Shown here: piece by piece, positions 9,220 through 18,409 of the stretch
How positions within the stretch are numbered: position 1 is the first letter of the stretch
Layout of the letters: every line of letters begins with the position of its first letter
Assembly: GCA_963789535.1 (NCBI GenBank)
Contig: CAWBKU010000004.1
Span: 496,001 to 560,000 of the forward strand
DNA: 64,000 bases
DNA from: CAVXHQ01 sp963789535
GTDB lineage: Bacteria > Pseudomonadota > Alphaproteobacteria > Rhodobacterales > Rhodobacteraceae
Direction: 5' to 3'
The notes under the pieces: generated by a model
Seen by the model: the letters and a program-made list of their open reading frames with translations, nothing else
What the model was told of the DNA's origin: nothing
Databases searched by the model: none
Translations under genes and position numbers: made by a program

Positions 9220-9990
9220 CCGGGCGTTTCCGGGCCACGATCGGGGCCGCTGTCGGTGCAGGCCCCCATCCGGATCCCCACGCCATGCACCGTGTCGATC
9301 GCATCCGCACAGCCCGCCGCGCCGAGTTTGGCGCGCAGGTTGCGCAGGTGGCTGTCCATCGTCCGGTCGCTCACATGCACGTTGGTGCCATAGATCGCGT
9401 CGACCAGTTGTGGCCGCGAGATCACCTGTTCGGGCCGCGCCATCAGGCGGCCGAGCAGGTCCATCTCGCGCGCCGTCAGCGCCACCGCGCGGCCCGAGAT
9501 GCGGCACTCGTGACGATCGGCCAGCAGCACCAGACAGCCCGCGCCGCAGCGCCGCGACCTCGGGCACCACCTCGACCGGCATTGCCGTCCGCTTCAGGAC
9601 CGCGCCGACCCGCGCCACCAGTTCGCGCGGCGAGAACGGCTTCACGACGTAATCGTCGGCGCCGAGTTCGAGGCCGACGACGCGGTCGATCTCCGCCCCT
9701 TCTGCAGTCAGAAAGATCACCGGCACCTGCGCCAGCGCCCCCAGCAGACGCCGGATCCGGCGACAGACCTCGCGTCCGTCCATTTCCGGCAGGCCGATGT
9801 CGAGGACCACGAGGTCGGGCGCCTCGGCCTCGACCGCGCGCAGGGCCGCGGCCCCATCCGCGGCGGCGACGACGCTGTGGCCCGCATGGGTAAGCGCGAT
9901 GCGCACCACGTCCGCGATCTGCGGATCGTCGTCCACGACGAGGATCTTCGCGTTCACCTGTGCCGCCTCGAAGTGCCGTATCGCCTGCAT
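9216..9990 (-). pseudogene. OmpR-family response regulator, frameshifted between domains
   Basis: The partner of the downstream kinase. The receiver domain is intact ('ILVVDDDPQIAD', phospho-acceptor Asp in 'LVVLDIGLPEMDG', conserved Lys in 'DDYVVKPFSPREL'). The winged-helix DNA-binding domain is also intact ('LTAREMDLLGRLM', 'DRTMDSHLRNLRAKLG') but lies in another frame. One extra G in a GGG run near 9538-9540 separates them in the linker; removing it gives a normal 257-residue regulator. Without correction the receiver frame runs on into the kinase frame as a false fusion. Start 9990 has AGGGG upstream. Confidence 0.83.
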
Positions 9991-10075
9991 GTCGCTGCCC
10001 CTTTTGCTGTTTGCCACAGCATCGCTGCACCGCGCGCACTGGCGGCGCGGTGTTCGTGCAGGAACCGTGCAGCCC

Positions 10076-10765
10076 TCATCCCGCAGCCGCCGCGCGGATC
10101 GCCCGGATGTTCTCGCCATAGATGCCGGCGTTGCCGACCGAGCCGCCGCGAAACACCGCCGAGCCTGCGACCAGCACATCCGCCCCTGCCGCCACCACGA
10201 GAGGTGCGGTCACGGCGTCCACGCCGCCGTCGACTTCGAGATGCACCGGCCTGTCGCCGATCATCGCGCGCAGGGTGCGGACCTTTTCGACAGTCGCCGC
10301 GATGAACTTCTGCCCGCCGAACCCGGGGTTCACCGACATCACCAGCACGAGGTCGATGTCATCGAGCAGATGCGCCACCGCGTCGGTGGGCGTCGCGGGG
10401 TTCAGCGCCACACCGGCCCGCATCCCCGCCGCGCGGATCGCCTGCACGGTGCGGTGCAGATGCGGCCCGGCCTCGGCATGGGCGGTCAGGATATCGGCGC
10501 CGGCGTCGGCAAAGGCGTCGATATAGGGATCGACCGGCGCGATCATCAGGTGCACGTCCATCACCCTTGTCACATGCGGCCGGATCGCGCGCACCAGTTG
10601 CGGGCCGAAGGTGATATTGGGCACGAAATGCCCGTCCATCACGTCGACATGCACCCAGTCCGCCCCCTGCGCCTCGATGGCGGCACATTCGCGCCCGAAA
10701 TCGGCGAAATCCGCCGACAGGATCGACGGCGCGATCCGCAGGCTGCGGTCGAAGGGGGCAGGCAT
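10076..10765 (-). CDS. rpe: Ribulose-phosphate 3-epimerase
   Basis: This 229-residue TIM-barrel enzyme interconverts ribulose-5-phosphate and xylulose-5-phosphate in the pentose phosphate pathway and Calvin cycle. Family marks are present in order: 'IAPSILSADFADFG' at the N-terminus, the metal-binding 'VHVDVMDGHFVPNITFG', 'VMDVHLMI', 'VNPGFGGQKF' and 'LEVDGGV'. The ATG at 10765 follows GAGGAG. It is divergent from the AraC-type gene, with about 130 bp between starts that should hold both promoters. Confidence 0.96.
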   Translation of the reverse strand: MPAPFDRSLRIAPSILSADFADFGRECAAIEAQGADWVHVDVMDGHFVPNITFGPQLVRAIRPHVTRVMDVHLMIAPVDPYIDAFADAGADILTAHAEAGPHLHRTVQAIRAAGMRAGVALNPATPTDAVAHLLDDIDLVLVMSVNPGFGGQKFIAATVEKVRTLRAMIGDRPVHLEVDGGVDAVTAPLVVAAGADVLVAGSAVFRGGSVGNAGIYGENIRAIRAAAAG

Positions 10766-10899
10766 GGCAGGCTCCTCTGGCGGTGTTCCGGGCGGCGTCC
10801 CGCGCGGCTTAGCCTGATTTCGCGCCAAGGTCACGGGGGCGTGCGAACCACGGGCCGATGGCGCATATGCGGCGGCGCAGCATCGTGCTAAGGGGGCGC

Positions 10900-11730
10900 A
10901 TGACCGGGCCGATCCTGCATCACGCCGACATCCTGCCGCCCGGCGCGGTGGTCGCCCTGGCCCGCGCGACGCTGTCGCCGTCACGACCGCGTCACCTGCA
11001 CGGCCACGATTTCCACGAATTTCTCTGGGTGCAGAACGGCACCCTGCGCCATCACCTGCCGGACGGTCGGAGCGACATCGCCGAGGGCGGCCTGCTGATC
11101 CTGCGCCCCGGCGACACCCACGCGCTGCAAGGGCGCGGCACCGAGACGCTGGTGGTGTCCCTGACGATCCATCCCGATCTCGTCGACGCCCTTGCCGCGC
11201 GCCACCCCGCGCTCGCCCGGTTCCTCTTGTCCACGCCGGCGCTGCACCGACGCGACAGCCACCAGCTCGCCGCCCTGAACCGCGCCGCCAACCTGCTCGA
11301 CCTGTCGCCCCGCGACACGCTCTCTGCCGAGGCGTTCCTGCTGCCGCTGCTGTCCGACCTGATCGCCGAGCAGGGCAACGCGCCCGCCGATGCGCCCGGC
11401 TGGCTCCGCGCCGCCTGTGCCGCCGCGCGCGAGCCTGCCGTATTCCGCGAGGGCGCCGCCGGTCTGGTGCATCGGGCCGGTCGCGCCCATCCGCACGTCA
11501 GCCGCTCCATGCGGCGGTTCTATGGCCAGAGCCCGTCGGAATACGTCAACGCGCAGCGCATGGCCTATGCCGCCCGCCGCCTCTCGGGCACCGGCGACAC
11601 CCTGACCGAAATCGCCGCCGACTGCGGCATCCCGAACCTGTCGCATTTCCACAAGCTGTTCCGCGCCGTCCATGGCACCACGCCGCACCAGTGGCGCCGG
11701 ACGCACCAGAGCGACGTGCTGGCCCCCTGA
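10900..11730 (+). CDS. AraC family transcriptional regulator with cupin sensor domain
   Basis: A 276-residue regulator. The N-terminal half is a cupin-like sensor ('RHLHGHDFHEFLWVQNG', then 'LLILRPGDTHALQG'), and the C-terminal 100 residues are the two-helix-turn-helix AraC domain ('YVNAQRMAYAARRLSGTGDT', 'IAADCGIPNLSHFHKLFRAV'). The start at 10900 follows AAGGGGG; an upstream in-frame ATG at 10858 lacks this. The first helix-turn-helix is less canonical than the second. deoC starts 89 bp downstream on the same strand, so control of deoC-ALDH is a reasonable guess, not shown. Confidence 0.9.
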   Translation: MTGPILHHADILPPGAVVALARATLSPSRPRHLHGHDFHEFLWVQNGTLRHHLPDGRSDIAEGGLLILRPGDTHALQGRGTETLVVSLTIHPDLVDALAARHPALARFLLSTPALHRRDSHQLAALNRAANLLDLSPRDTLSAEAFLLPLLSDLIAEQGNAPADAPGWLRAACAAAREPAVFREGAAGLVHRAGRAHPHVSRSMRRFYGQSPSEYVNAQRMAYAARRLSGTGDTLTEIAADCGIPNLSHFHKLFRAVHGTTPHQWRRTHQSDVLAP

Positions 11731-11819
11731 CGCATCTTTGACCATCCGGTCAAACCTTGCCAAACCGCCCCGTCCCGTGCCACGACTGGTTCCTGCCCTT
11801 TTCGCTGCCGAGGCATCCC

Positions 11820-12830
11820 GTGACCGTTCTGTCGGACCCCAAGACCAGAGCCGCGGCCCCCGCCGAACCGGGCCTGCCGCAACTGCGCGAACCGCGCAAT
11901 GCGGGGCTGGCCCTGGACCTCGACTGGGTGCGCGCCGTGCAGGCCAATACCTCCGCCATCGAGCGGCGCGCCGCGACCCTGCCGGGGCGTCGCTCGGTCA
12001 AGAAGGACTGGCAGGCGGCGTGGCTCTGCCGCGCGATCTCCTGCATGGACCTGACCACGCTGTCGGGCGACGATACCGCGGGCCGCGTCCGGCGCCTCTG
12101 CGCCAAGGCGCGCCAGCCGGTCTCGCCCGATCTGCTCGCCGCGCTCGGGATGGAGGGCCTGACCGTCGGCGCCGTCTGCGTCTATCACGACATGGTCGCC
12201 ACCGCCGTCGCGGCGCTCGACGGCTCGGGCATTCCCGTCGCCGCCGTCTCCACCGGGTTTCCGGCGGGCCTCTCGCCCCTGCACCTGCGGATCGCCGAGA
12301 TCCGCGAGAGCGTGGCGGCGGGTGCGTCCGAAATCGACATCGTCATCTCGCGCCGCCACGCCCTGACCGGCGACTGGCAGGCCCTCTACGACGAAATGCG
12401 CGCCTTCCGCGAGGCCTGCGGCGACGCCCACGTCAAGGCGATCCTCGCCACCGGCGAACTCGGGTCGCTGCGCAACGTCGCCCGCGCATCGCTCGTGTGC
12501 ATGATGGCGGGAGCGGATTTCATCAAGACCTCGACCGGCAAGGAAAGCGTCAACGCCACCCTGCCCGTCACCCTCACGATGCTGCGCGCAATCCGCGCCT
12601 ATCAGGCGCGCACCAGGGTCCGCGTCGGCTACAAGCCTGCGGGCGGCATCTCCAGGGCCAAGGACGCGCTGGTCTACCTCGCGATGATGAAGGACGAACT
12701 GGGCGACCGCTGGCTCCGCCCCGACCTCTTCCGCTTCGGCGCGTCCTCGCTCTTGGGCGACATCGAACGCCAACTCGAACACCATGTCACGGGCGCCTAT
12801 TCGGCGTCGTGGCGCCACGCAATCGGATAG
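11820..12830 (+). CDS. deoC: Deoxyribose-phosphate aldolase
   Basis: DERA splits 2-deoxyribose-5-phosphate into glyceraldehyde-3-phosphate and acetaldehyde during deoxynucleoside breakdown. The 336-residue protein is the longer DeoC form. The Schiff-base lysine is K236 in 'FIKTSTGKE', and the second lysine is K272 in 'GYKPAGG'. The start is taken as GTG 11820 with CGAGGC upstream; the in-frame ATG at 11757 would add a Pro-rich tail. It is followed after 61 bp, including a family A hairpin, by an aldehyde dehydrogenase suited to oxidising the acetaldehyde product. Confidence 0.95.
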   Translation: MTVLSDPKTRAAAPAEPGLPQLREPRNAGLALDLDWVRAVQANTSAIERRAATLPGRRSVKKDWQAAWLCRAISCMDLTTLSGDDTAGRVRRLCAKARQPVSPDLLAALGMEGLTVGAVCVYHDMVATAVAALDGSGIPVAAVSTGFPAGLSPLHLRIAEIRESVAAGASEIDIVISRRHALTGDWQALYDEMRAFREACGDAHVKAILATGELGSLRNVARASLVCMMAGADFIKTSTGKESVNATLPVTLTMLRAIRAYQARTRVRVGYKPAGGISRAKDALVYLAMMKDELGDRWLRPDLFRFGASSLLGDIERQLEHHVTGAYSASWRHAIG

Positions 12831-12851
12831 GCGGACCGCCCGCCACGACCC

Positions 12852-12876
12852 GTAGGATGGGGTGTCACCCCATCGT
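12852..12876. repeat. Dispersed hairpin repeat, family A copy 2
   Basis: GTAGGATGGGGTGTCACCCC is followed by ATC, giving a perfect 7-bp stem (GATGGGG/CCCCATC) with a 5-base loop. It lies in the deoC-ALDH gap, 16 bases before the dehydrogenase ATG, so it would be present in the shared mRNA. Confidence 0.85.
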
Positions 12877-12891
12877 GAGTCCGGAGACCCC

Positions 12892-15213
12892 ATGACCATC
12901 GCCGACATCTTCGAAACCATGGACTACGGCCCCGCCCCCGAGAGCGCGTCCGAGGCAAAGGCATGGATCGCGCGCCACGATGGCAAGTTCGGCTGCTTCA
13001 TCGGCGGCAACTGGCAAATACCGGGCAAGACCTTCGAGACCCGCAATCCCGCCACCGGAGAGACCCTCGCCCAAGTCACGCAGGCCACCGAGCTAGACGT
13101 CGCCGCCGCCGTCAGGGCCGCCCGCAAGGCGCAACCCGCCTGGGCCAGACGCCCCGACCGCGCCCGCGTCCTCTATGCCATCGCCCGCATCCTGCAAAAA
13201 CACTCCCGCCTCTTCGCCGTCCTCGAGACCCTCGACAACGGCAAGCCGATCCGCGAGAGCCGGGACATCGACGTCCCCCTCGCGATCCGCCATTTCTACT
13301 ATCACGCCGGTCTCGCGCAACTGATGCCGACCGAACTCCCAGGCCGCGCGCCTCTCGGCGTCTGCGGCCAGATTGTGCCGTGGAATTTCCCGCTCCTGAT
13401 GCTGGCGTGGAAGATCGCGCCCGCCCTTGCCGCGGGCAACACCGTCGTGCTGAAACCCGCCGAATACACCTCCCTTACCGCACTCCTCTTCGCCGACATC
13501 TGCCGCGAGGCGGGCGTGCCACCCGGCGTGGTCAACATCGTCACCGGCGACGGCGCTGTCGGTGAACTCATCGTCGCGGCTGACGTCGACAAGATCGCCT
13601 TCACCGGCTCCACCGCCGTCGGCCGCCGCATCCGCAAGGCGACGGCGGGTCGCGCGATCGCGCTGACGCTCGAGCTGGGGGGGAAATCCCCCTATATCGT
13701 CTTCGACGACGCCGACATTGATTCAGCTATCGAGGGCCTCGTCGACGCCATCTGGTTCAATCAGGGTCAGGTCTGCTGCGCCGGCTCGCGCCTGCTCGTC
13801 CACGAGGGGATCGCCGAGGATTTCTACGCCCGCCTGCGCACCCGCATGGACAAGCTGCGGATCGGCGACCCGCTCGACAAGGCGATCGACGTCGGCGCCA
13901 TCGTCGACCCGGTGCAACTGGCCGCGATCACCGCCCTGATGGATGCCCACCCGGAGGGCACCCGCCACGTCGCCGCCACCCCCCTGCCCGCGGGCTGCTT
14001 CTATCCGCCGACCCTCGTCACCGGCCTCTCGCCCGCCTCGCCGCTGATGCAGGAAGAGATCTTCGGCCCCGTCCTCGTTGCCACGACCTTCCGCACCCCC
14101 GCCGAGGCCGTGGAAATCGCCAACGACACCCGCTACGGCCTCGCCGCGACGGTCTGGAGCGAGAACATCAACCTCGCCCTCGACATCGCCCCCAAACTCG
14201 CCGCAGGCGTGGTCTGGATCAACGGCACCAACATGTTCGATGCCGCCGCCCCCTTCGGCGGGGTGCGCGAGAGCGGGTTCGGCCGCGAAGGCGGCTGGGA
14301 GGGTCTGGCGGCCTATACGAAGGCAAAAGCTGCGGCGAAACCCGCCAAACCTTTCGCCGTCTTCACCGGCAACGGCGCGCCCGACAGCCTCGACCGCACC
14401 GCGAAGCTCTATATCGGCGGCAAGCAGGCCCGCCCCGATGCGGGCTATTCCCGCCCTGTCCACGGACCGAAAGGCGCCCTCCTCGGCCACGCCAGCCTCG
14501 CCAATCGCAAGGACGTGCGCAACGCCGTCGAGGCGATGAACGCGGCAAAGGGCTGGGGCAAGACCACCGGCCACCTGCGCGCGCAGATCCTCTACTACCT
14601 CGCCGAGAACCTGTCGGCGCGCGCGACCGAATTCGCCACCCGCCTGCACGCGATGACCGGCAAGCCGGGCGACGCCGAGGTCGCGGCCTCCATCGACACC
14701 CTGTTCACCGCCGCCGCCTGGGCCGACAAAGTCGACGGCGCCGCCCGCGGCGTGCCGATCCGCGGCGTGGCGCTGGCGATGAAGGAACCCGTGGGCAAGA
14801 TCGCGGCACTCTGCGACCCCGCCGCGCCCCTTCTCGGCCTCATCGCCCTCATGGCCCCCGCCATCGCGATGGGCAACCGGATCGTGCTGGTCGCCTCCGA
14901 ACCGTTCCCGCTCGCCGCCACCGATTTCTACCAGATCCTCGACACCTCCGACGTGCCCGGCGGCGTCGTCAACATCCTGACCGGCGCGCACGCCGACATG
15001 GCGCCCGCGCTGGCCGCCCACCTCGATATCGACGCGCTCTGGTCCTTTGGCGATCCCGCCCACGACGCGGACATCGAGCGCGCGGCGGCAGGCAACCTCA
15101 AACGCACATGGCTGAACGCGGGCCGCGCCACCGTCTGGGCATCGTTCGACATGCGCGAAACCCTCGCCCACGCGACAGAGACCAAGACGATCTGGATCCC
15201 CTACGGCGAATAG
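12892..15213 (+). CDS. Two-domain aldehyde dehydrogenase, paired with deoC
   Basis: A 773-residue protein with a complete N-terminal aldehyde dehydrogenase (about 40-485) and a second, shorter dehydrogenase-like half (about 500-773). The first half has the general base E261 ('LELGGKSP') and the nucleophile C295 ('GQVCCAG'). The second half resembles the coenzyme-binding fold but shows no counterpart of these catalytic residues, so it may be structural or regulatory. Its place right after deoC suggests oxidation of acetaldehyde to acetate, completing deoxyribose catabolism (inference). ATG 12892 follows GGAG. The family is usually about 480-500 residues, so the extension is notable. Confidence 0.9.
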   Translation: MTIADIFETMDYGPAPESASEAKAWIARHDGKFGCFIGGNWQIPGKTFETRNPATGETLAQVTQATELDVAAAVRAARKAQPAWARRPDRARVLYAIARILQKHSRLFAVLETLDNGKPIRESRDIDVPLAIRHFYYHAGLAQLMPTELPGRAPLGVCGQIVPWNFPLLMLAWKIAPALAAGNTVVLKPAEYTSLTALLFADICREAGVPPGVVNIVTGDGAVGELIVAADVDKIAFTGSTAVGRRIRKATAGRAIALTLELGGKSPYIVFDDADIDSAIEGLVDAIWFNQGQVCCAGSRLLVHEGIAEDFYARLRTRMDKLRIGDPLDKAIDVGAIVDPVQLAAITALMDAHPEGTRHVAATPLPAGCFYPPTLVTGLSPASPLMQEEIFGPVLVATTFRTPAEAVEIANDTRYGLAATVWSENINLALDIAPKLAAGVVWINGTNMFDAAAPFGGVRESGFGREGGWEGLAAYTKAKAAAKPAKPFAVFTGNGAPDSLDRTAKLYIGGKQARPDAGYSRPVHGPKGALLGHASLANRKDVRNAVEAMNAAKGWGKTTGHLRAQILYYLAENLSARATEFATRLHAMTGKPGDAEVAASIDTLFTAAAWADKVDGAARGVPIRGVALAMKEPVGKIAALCDPAAPLLGLIALMAPAIAMGNRIVLVASEPFPLAATDFYQILDTSDVPGGVVNILTGAHADMAPALAAHLDIDALWSFGDPAHDADIERAAAGNLKRTWLNAGRATVWASFDMRETLAHATETKTIWIPYGE

Positions 15214-15331
15214 GCGTCCCCGATCCCGTTCACGTTGCCGCAACAACTCCGGGGGTGCGGGGCGTCGCCCATTGTGCTCGAACCAATGGCACACAATGGT
15301 CGACCCCCCGCTCCTGCGCTCCCCCCGCGCG

Positions 15332-15988
15332 CTACACCCGCGGCTTTTTCCGCCACGACCCCAGCCAGCGCGACATCCCCGCCCGCCGCTCGTCGAAGGC
15401 ATCGTCGATCCGCTCGACCGTCGGGTCGATCCGGCCCCGCCGGAACCGGCGCCAGCGGACCGAGATGCCCCACCACAGCGCCACCAGCAGCGTCAGGAAG
15501 ATGATGTTGAACCACGGGATCAGCACGATGTCGGGGTCGTCGATCGGCGTCAGCGAGATCGCGTTGGGATAGACGGTGATGAAGATGATGCGCCAGCCAT
15601 AATGCGTCATGATCGCCCAGCCGGGCGGCGTTCCCTGCGCCATCCGCGCCGCCTCGGCCTGCAAATCCGAACTGTCGAATTTGAAATAGGGCGGCCAGAT
15701 CCAGCCGGTGTCCTGATTGCGATAGACCATCGTCTGCTCGCCCCGGTCGACCAGCCCGAACAGCCACGTCCGCTTGCGCACCGTCTGGATCAGCCGCAGG
15801 CTGAACGTGTCCTGCACCGCCGTGCCCTGATCGGCCTGCGAATAGAACACCGGCCAGTTGGTCTGGAAATTCGAGATCTGCTCGACACCCGACACCTGCA
15901 CGATATCGCGCTGCGGCAGGGCGTAGTGCAGGAACAGGAACAGCACGCCAAGCACCACCCCCCGGATCGTCCATTTGATATAGCGCAT
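15332..15988 (-). CDS. DUF1523 family membrane protein
   Basis: A 218-residue membrane protein of unknown function matching DUF1523, as I recall it. An N-terminal membrane helix ('GVVLGVLFLFLHYAL', about 10-24) is followed by a periplasmic-looking domain of about 120 residues. A second helix pair ('IVLIPWFNIIFLTLLVALWW', about 155-175) comes next, then a basic cytoplasmic tail rich in Arg. It is the last gene of the minus-strand cluster, 21 bp after the 87-residue membrane protein. Confidence 0.8.
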   Translation of the reverse strand: MRYIKWTIRGVVLGVLFLFLHYALPQRDIVQVSGVEQISNFQTNWPVFYSQADQGTAVQDTFSLRLIQTVRKRTWLFGLVDRGEQTMVYRNQDTGWIWPPYFKFDSSDLQAEAARMAQGTPPGWAIMTHYGWRIIFITVYPNAISLTPIDDPDIVLIPWFNIIFLTLLVALWWGISVRWRRFRRGRIDPTVERIDDAFDERRAGMSRWLGSWRKKPRV

Positions 15989-16009
15989 GACAGGCCCTCC
16001 CGGTCGGGT

Positions 16010-16273
16010 TCAGGTATAGTTCACGAGATACAGGATCGTGGCGACGATCACCATCGGCACCACATAGACCCCGAGGATAAGCCTGCGCCGGAACGAGACG
16101 TCGTATTCCGACAGTCCCTCGCGGACATAGGCGTCGCGGTCGCCGGGGCTGCCGTCCTCGATCCACGCCTGCCGCAGCTTCTCCTTGCGCACCGCGCGCG
16201 AGTAGAGCGAGACGCTGACGTAGATCACGCTCAGCGCCAGGAACGCGAGGCCGAAGATTCGCAAGAGACCCAT
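16010..16273 (-). CDS. Small membrane protein, 87 residues
   Basis: Two hydrophobic helices (about residues 3-22 and 66-84) flank a charged middle segment. I recognise no family. The ATG (16273) overlaps the stop of the upstream DUF6638-like gene as TGATG, so translation is coupled, which supports the start and suggests the two proteins act together. Confidence 0.78.
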   Translation of the reverse strand: MGLLRIFGLAFLALSVIYVSVSLYSRAVRKEKLRQAWIEDGSPGDRDAYVREGLSEYDVSFRRRLILGVYVVPMVIVATILYLVNYT

Positions 16274-17751
16274 CAGTTTCCTCCCGTCCGGTCGCCCCAG
16301 GGTCCGCGTGTCGGGTTCTGACCCCGGTCCGACAGGGGGCGGACGCGGTCGATCATCGCCTCTGATGCGCCGCCGGGCAAGGGCGGCGGCGTGGCGGCGC
16401 GCGCCTGCGCCCAGGGGTTCGCCGCGGCCCGCCCCGACCCGCCCGTCAGGGGCGGCGGCGTGCCGGGGGCGGCCTCGGCCATCGGCGCCTCGTGCCCGAA
16501 CAGGGCCGCCCGCGTTCCCGCCTTGTCGACCATGTATTCGCGCGCGAGGAAGTCGGCGACATAGGCCTTCTTCACCTCGGGCCAGCCGGCATAGGCGGCA
16601 TAGAACGCCTCCTTGTGGCAGATGAAGAGCTGCCGGATATCGAGTGGCGAGAGCTCGGCCAGAAGCATGTTCACCAGATCCGTATCTGCATGGTCGCGCG
16701 CCCGCAGCGTATAGAAATAGGCGCCATGGTCGCTGTCGATATGCGGCCACGGCCCGCCGTCCTCGGCCCAGCGGGCAAGGGCGGCGAGGCCCTGCCAGTC
16801 GGCGGGCAGCAGGCTGGCGTATTTGCGCCCCAGATTGCGCAGGTCGCGCCGGGTCGCCCCCTCCAGCTTCTCGCCCATGACGCCGGCCACTTCGGCCACG
16901 ATGAAGTCCATCTTCTGATGCAGGATCGCCGCCGCGTCGATACCCCGCGCCTGCACGATCGGCTCGGCCAGATCGTTGTCCTGCAAAAACCGCGCGATGG
17001 CGGCCCGGTCGGCAAAGGTCCAGACATGATCGACCGGCATCGTGCCCAGCCCCGCCTTCGGATCGACCGCGATCACCGCACTCTCTTTCGTCGAGCGGAA
17101 CACGTAGAGCCCGCCGAAATGCGCCGTCCAGAAGTTGTCCTGTGCAAAGGCCATCTCCTTCAATCGCACCGGATTGCGGCTCAGATCGCCGGTCAGTTCT
17201 GCCAGTCCGATCATCCGCGCGATCAGCACGTCGTCCCACCAGGCGTCCGGCTCGCTCTTGAACCGGTCGATCATCGCGCCCAGCTTTTCCGCCGTCGCCA
17301 CGGTCCCGCTCGTCGTATCCGCCTCGATCGTGACCTTTCGGATGTCGAGCAGGCGCGCGGGTTGATCGACCGCATAGACCGAATTGACCAGCTCCCCCGC
17401 CACCGCATCTTTGGCCGTCAGGGCGAACAACTGCGGCTCGTTCTCGGTGATGAACTGCTTGAGGATCCCGCGCGAGGTCGAGAATTTCGCATTCAGCAGC
17501 GGCGCGGCCTTCTGCGCCGTGGTCAGCAGGATGAACTGCCGGTTCACGCCCGCATGGTTGAGGTAGAGGTCGTCGCCCAGCTCATCGCCGATTTCGGGCG
17601 AATAGCCGGAAATGTCGATGTGGAAATCCGTCTGCGCCGTCTGCTTGCCGGTCAGCGATTTCAGCGCCCGGTTATAGCGCGCCACCAGCACCGGCGACGT
17701 CACCTCGATCAGGTTGCCGAACATCAGGCCCTTTTCGATCAGGCGTTTCAT
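16273..17751 (-). CDS. Large conserved protein, DUF6638-like
   Basis: A soluble 492-residue protein beginning 'MKRLIEKGLMFGNLIEV'. It matches what I recall as the DUF6638 family; function is unknown. The first 400 residues look globular. The last 80 are Pro/Gly/Ala-rich and probably disordered ('APGTPPPLTGG', 'AATPPPLPGG' as two related Pro-rich blocks). Its start overlaps the stop of the 109-residue membrane protein (ATGA) and its stop overlaps the 87-residue gene. It is therefore part of the same translation-coupled unit as the AAA+ ATPase. Confidence 0.75.
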   Translation of the reverse strand: MKRLIEKGLMFGNLIEVTSPVLVARYNRALKSLTGKQTAQTDFHIDISGYSPEIGDELGDDLYLNHAGVNRQFILLTTAQKAAPLLNAKFSTSRGILKQFITENEPQLFALTAKDAVAGELVNSVYAVDQPARLLDIRKVTIEADTTSGTVATAEKLGAMIDRFKSEPDAWWDDVLIARMIGLAELTGDLSRNPVRLKEMAFAQDNFWTAHFGGLYVFRSTKESAVIAVDPKAGLGTMPVDHVWTFADRAAIARFLQDNDLAEPIVQARGIDAAAILHQKMDFIVAEVAGVMGEKLEGATRRDLRNLGRKYASLLPADWQGLAALARWAEDGGPWPHIDSDHGAYFYTLRARDHADTDLVNMLLAELSPLDIRQLFICHKEAFYAAYAGWPEVKKAYVADFLAREYMVDKAGTRAALFGHEAPMAEAAPGTPPPLTGGSGRAAANPWAQARAATPPPLPGGASEAMIDRVRPLSDRGQNPTRGPWGDRTGGN

Positions 17752-18077
17752 TTCGCCATGACCCGTTGCGCACCGAAACCAAGTCCCAGACCAAGAGCAT
17801 AGCTCGCAAGAGCCAGCATCGCGCCGAGCAGGGCACGGACCGTCGCCTCGACGCCTTGCAGGACCGCGCCCGAAATCTGCGACGGCGCATCGGCCACGGA
17901 GGTCAGCATCACATTCCGGGGCGGCCCCAGCACCGCGAGCAGAACCAGACCGACGACGACAGGCAAAACGAGGCCGATCAGCAGTCTCACTTTGCGCCCC
18001 TCGCCGGGCGCCTTCTCGGGCAAATACGCAACGGACAGACCGAGGACGAGAGAAACGGCGGCCGCAAACAACTCCAT
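17748..18077 (-). CDS. Small polytopic membrane protein, 109 residues
   Basis: Three likely membrane helices can be seen (about residues 2-20, 31-50 and 80-100), with a short loop containing 'PPRNVMLTSVADAPSQ'. No family recognised. The ATG at 18077 overlaps the stop of the preceding gene (TGATG), and its own stop overlaps the DUF6638-like start (ATGA). This tight packing argues for a membrane complex with its neighbours. Confidence 0.75.
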   Translation of the reverse strand: MELFAAAVSLVLGLSVAYLPEKAPGEGRKVRLLIGLVLPVVVGLVLLAVLGPPRNVMLTSVADAPSQISGAVLQGVEATVRALLGAMLALASYALGLGLGFGAQRVMAK

Positions 18078-18409
18078 CACCACGTCTCCTTCACCCAGGT
18101 CCGCGGCAGCCCCGCCACTGACAAGACCAGCAGCGGCCCCCAGAACAGGGCAGAGATAAGGCCCAGCCGCCCGAAATGCGAGAGCACGGCGCCCCAGCCG
18201 AACGACATCAGCGCCTCGAAGGGCGCACCCTGCCAGAGGTAGAGCGCCACGAAGAACCCGGTGCCGAGCGCGAACATGATGAGCGTGGCGACGAACGCGA
18301 GTAGCAGCAGGGGGCGGACACCTTCGGGGAACACGAGGCTGAGCAGGCGCGGAACGAGCCAGCCGAGGAGCGCGAGCAGGAGCGCGGGCAGGAGGAGGTC
18401 CGAAGTCAC
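18077..18409 (-). CDS. Small polytopic membrane protein, 110 residues
   Basis: Three hydrophobic stretches (about 5-25, 36-55 and 82-100) make this an inner-membrane protein. The second and third are separated by 'WQGAPFEALMSFGWGAV'. No known family is apparent. It starts within the stop of the AAA+ ATPase gene (ATGA, 18406-18409) and runs directly into the next small membrane protein, so it is translated with both. Confidence 0.75.
   Translation of the reverse strand: MTSDLLLPALLLALLGWLVPRLLSLVFPEGVRPLLLLAFVATLIMFALGTGFFVALYLWQGAPFEALMSFGWGAVLSHFGRLGLISALFWGPLLVLSVAGLPRTWVKETW

Noticed and set aside
8260..10179. A continuous frame suggesting a receiver-kinase hybrid
   Set aside because: The middle third is nonsense; the true DNA-binding domain is in another frame, so the fusion is an artefact of the single-base shift.
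16273..16625. Short plus-strand open frames over the Pro-rich tail of the DUF6638-like gene
   Set aside because: They are low-complexity Arg/Pro shadows of the repetitive Pro-rich coding sequence.
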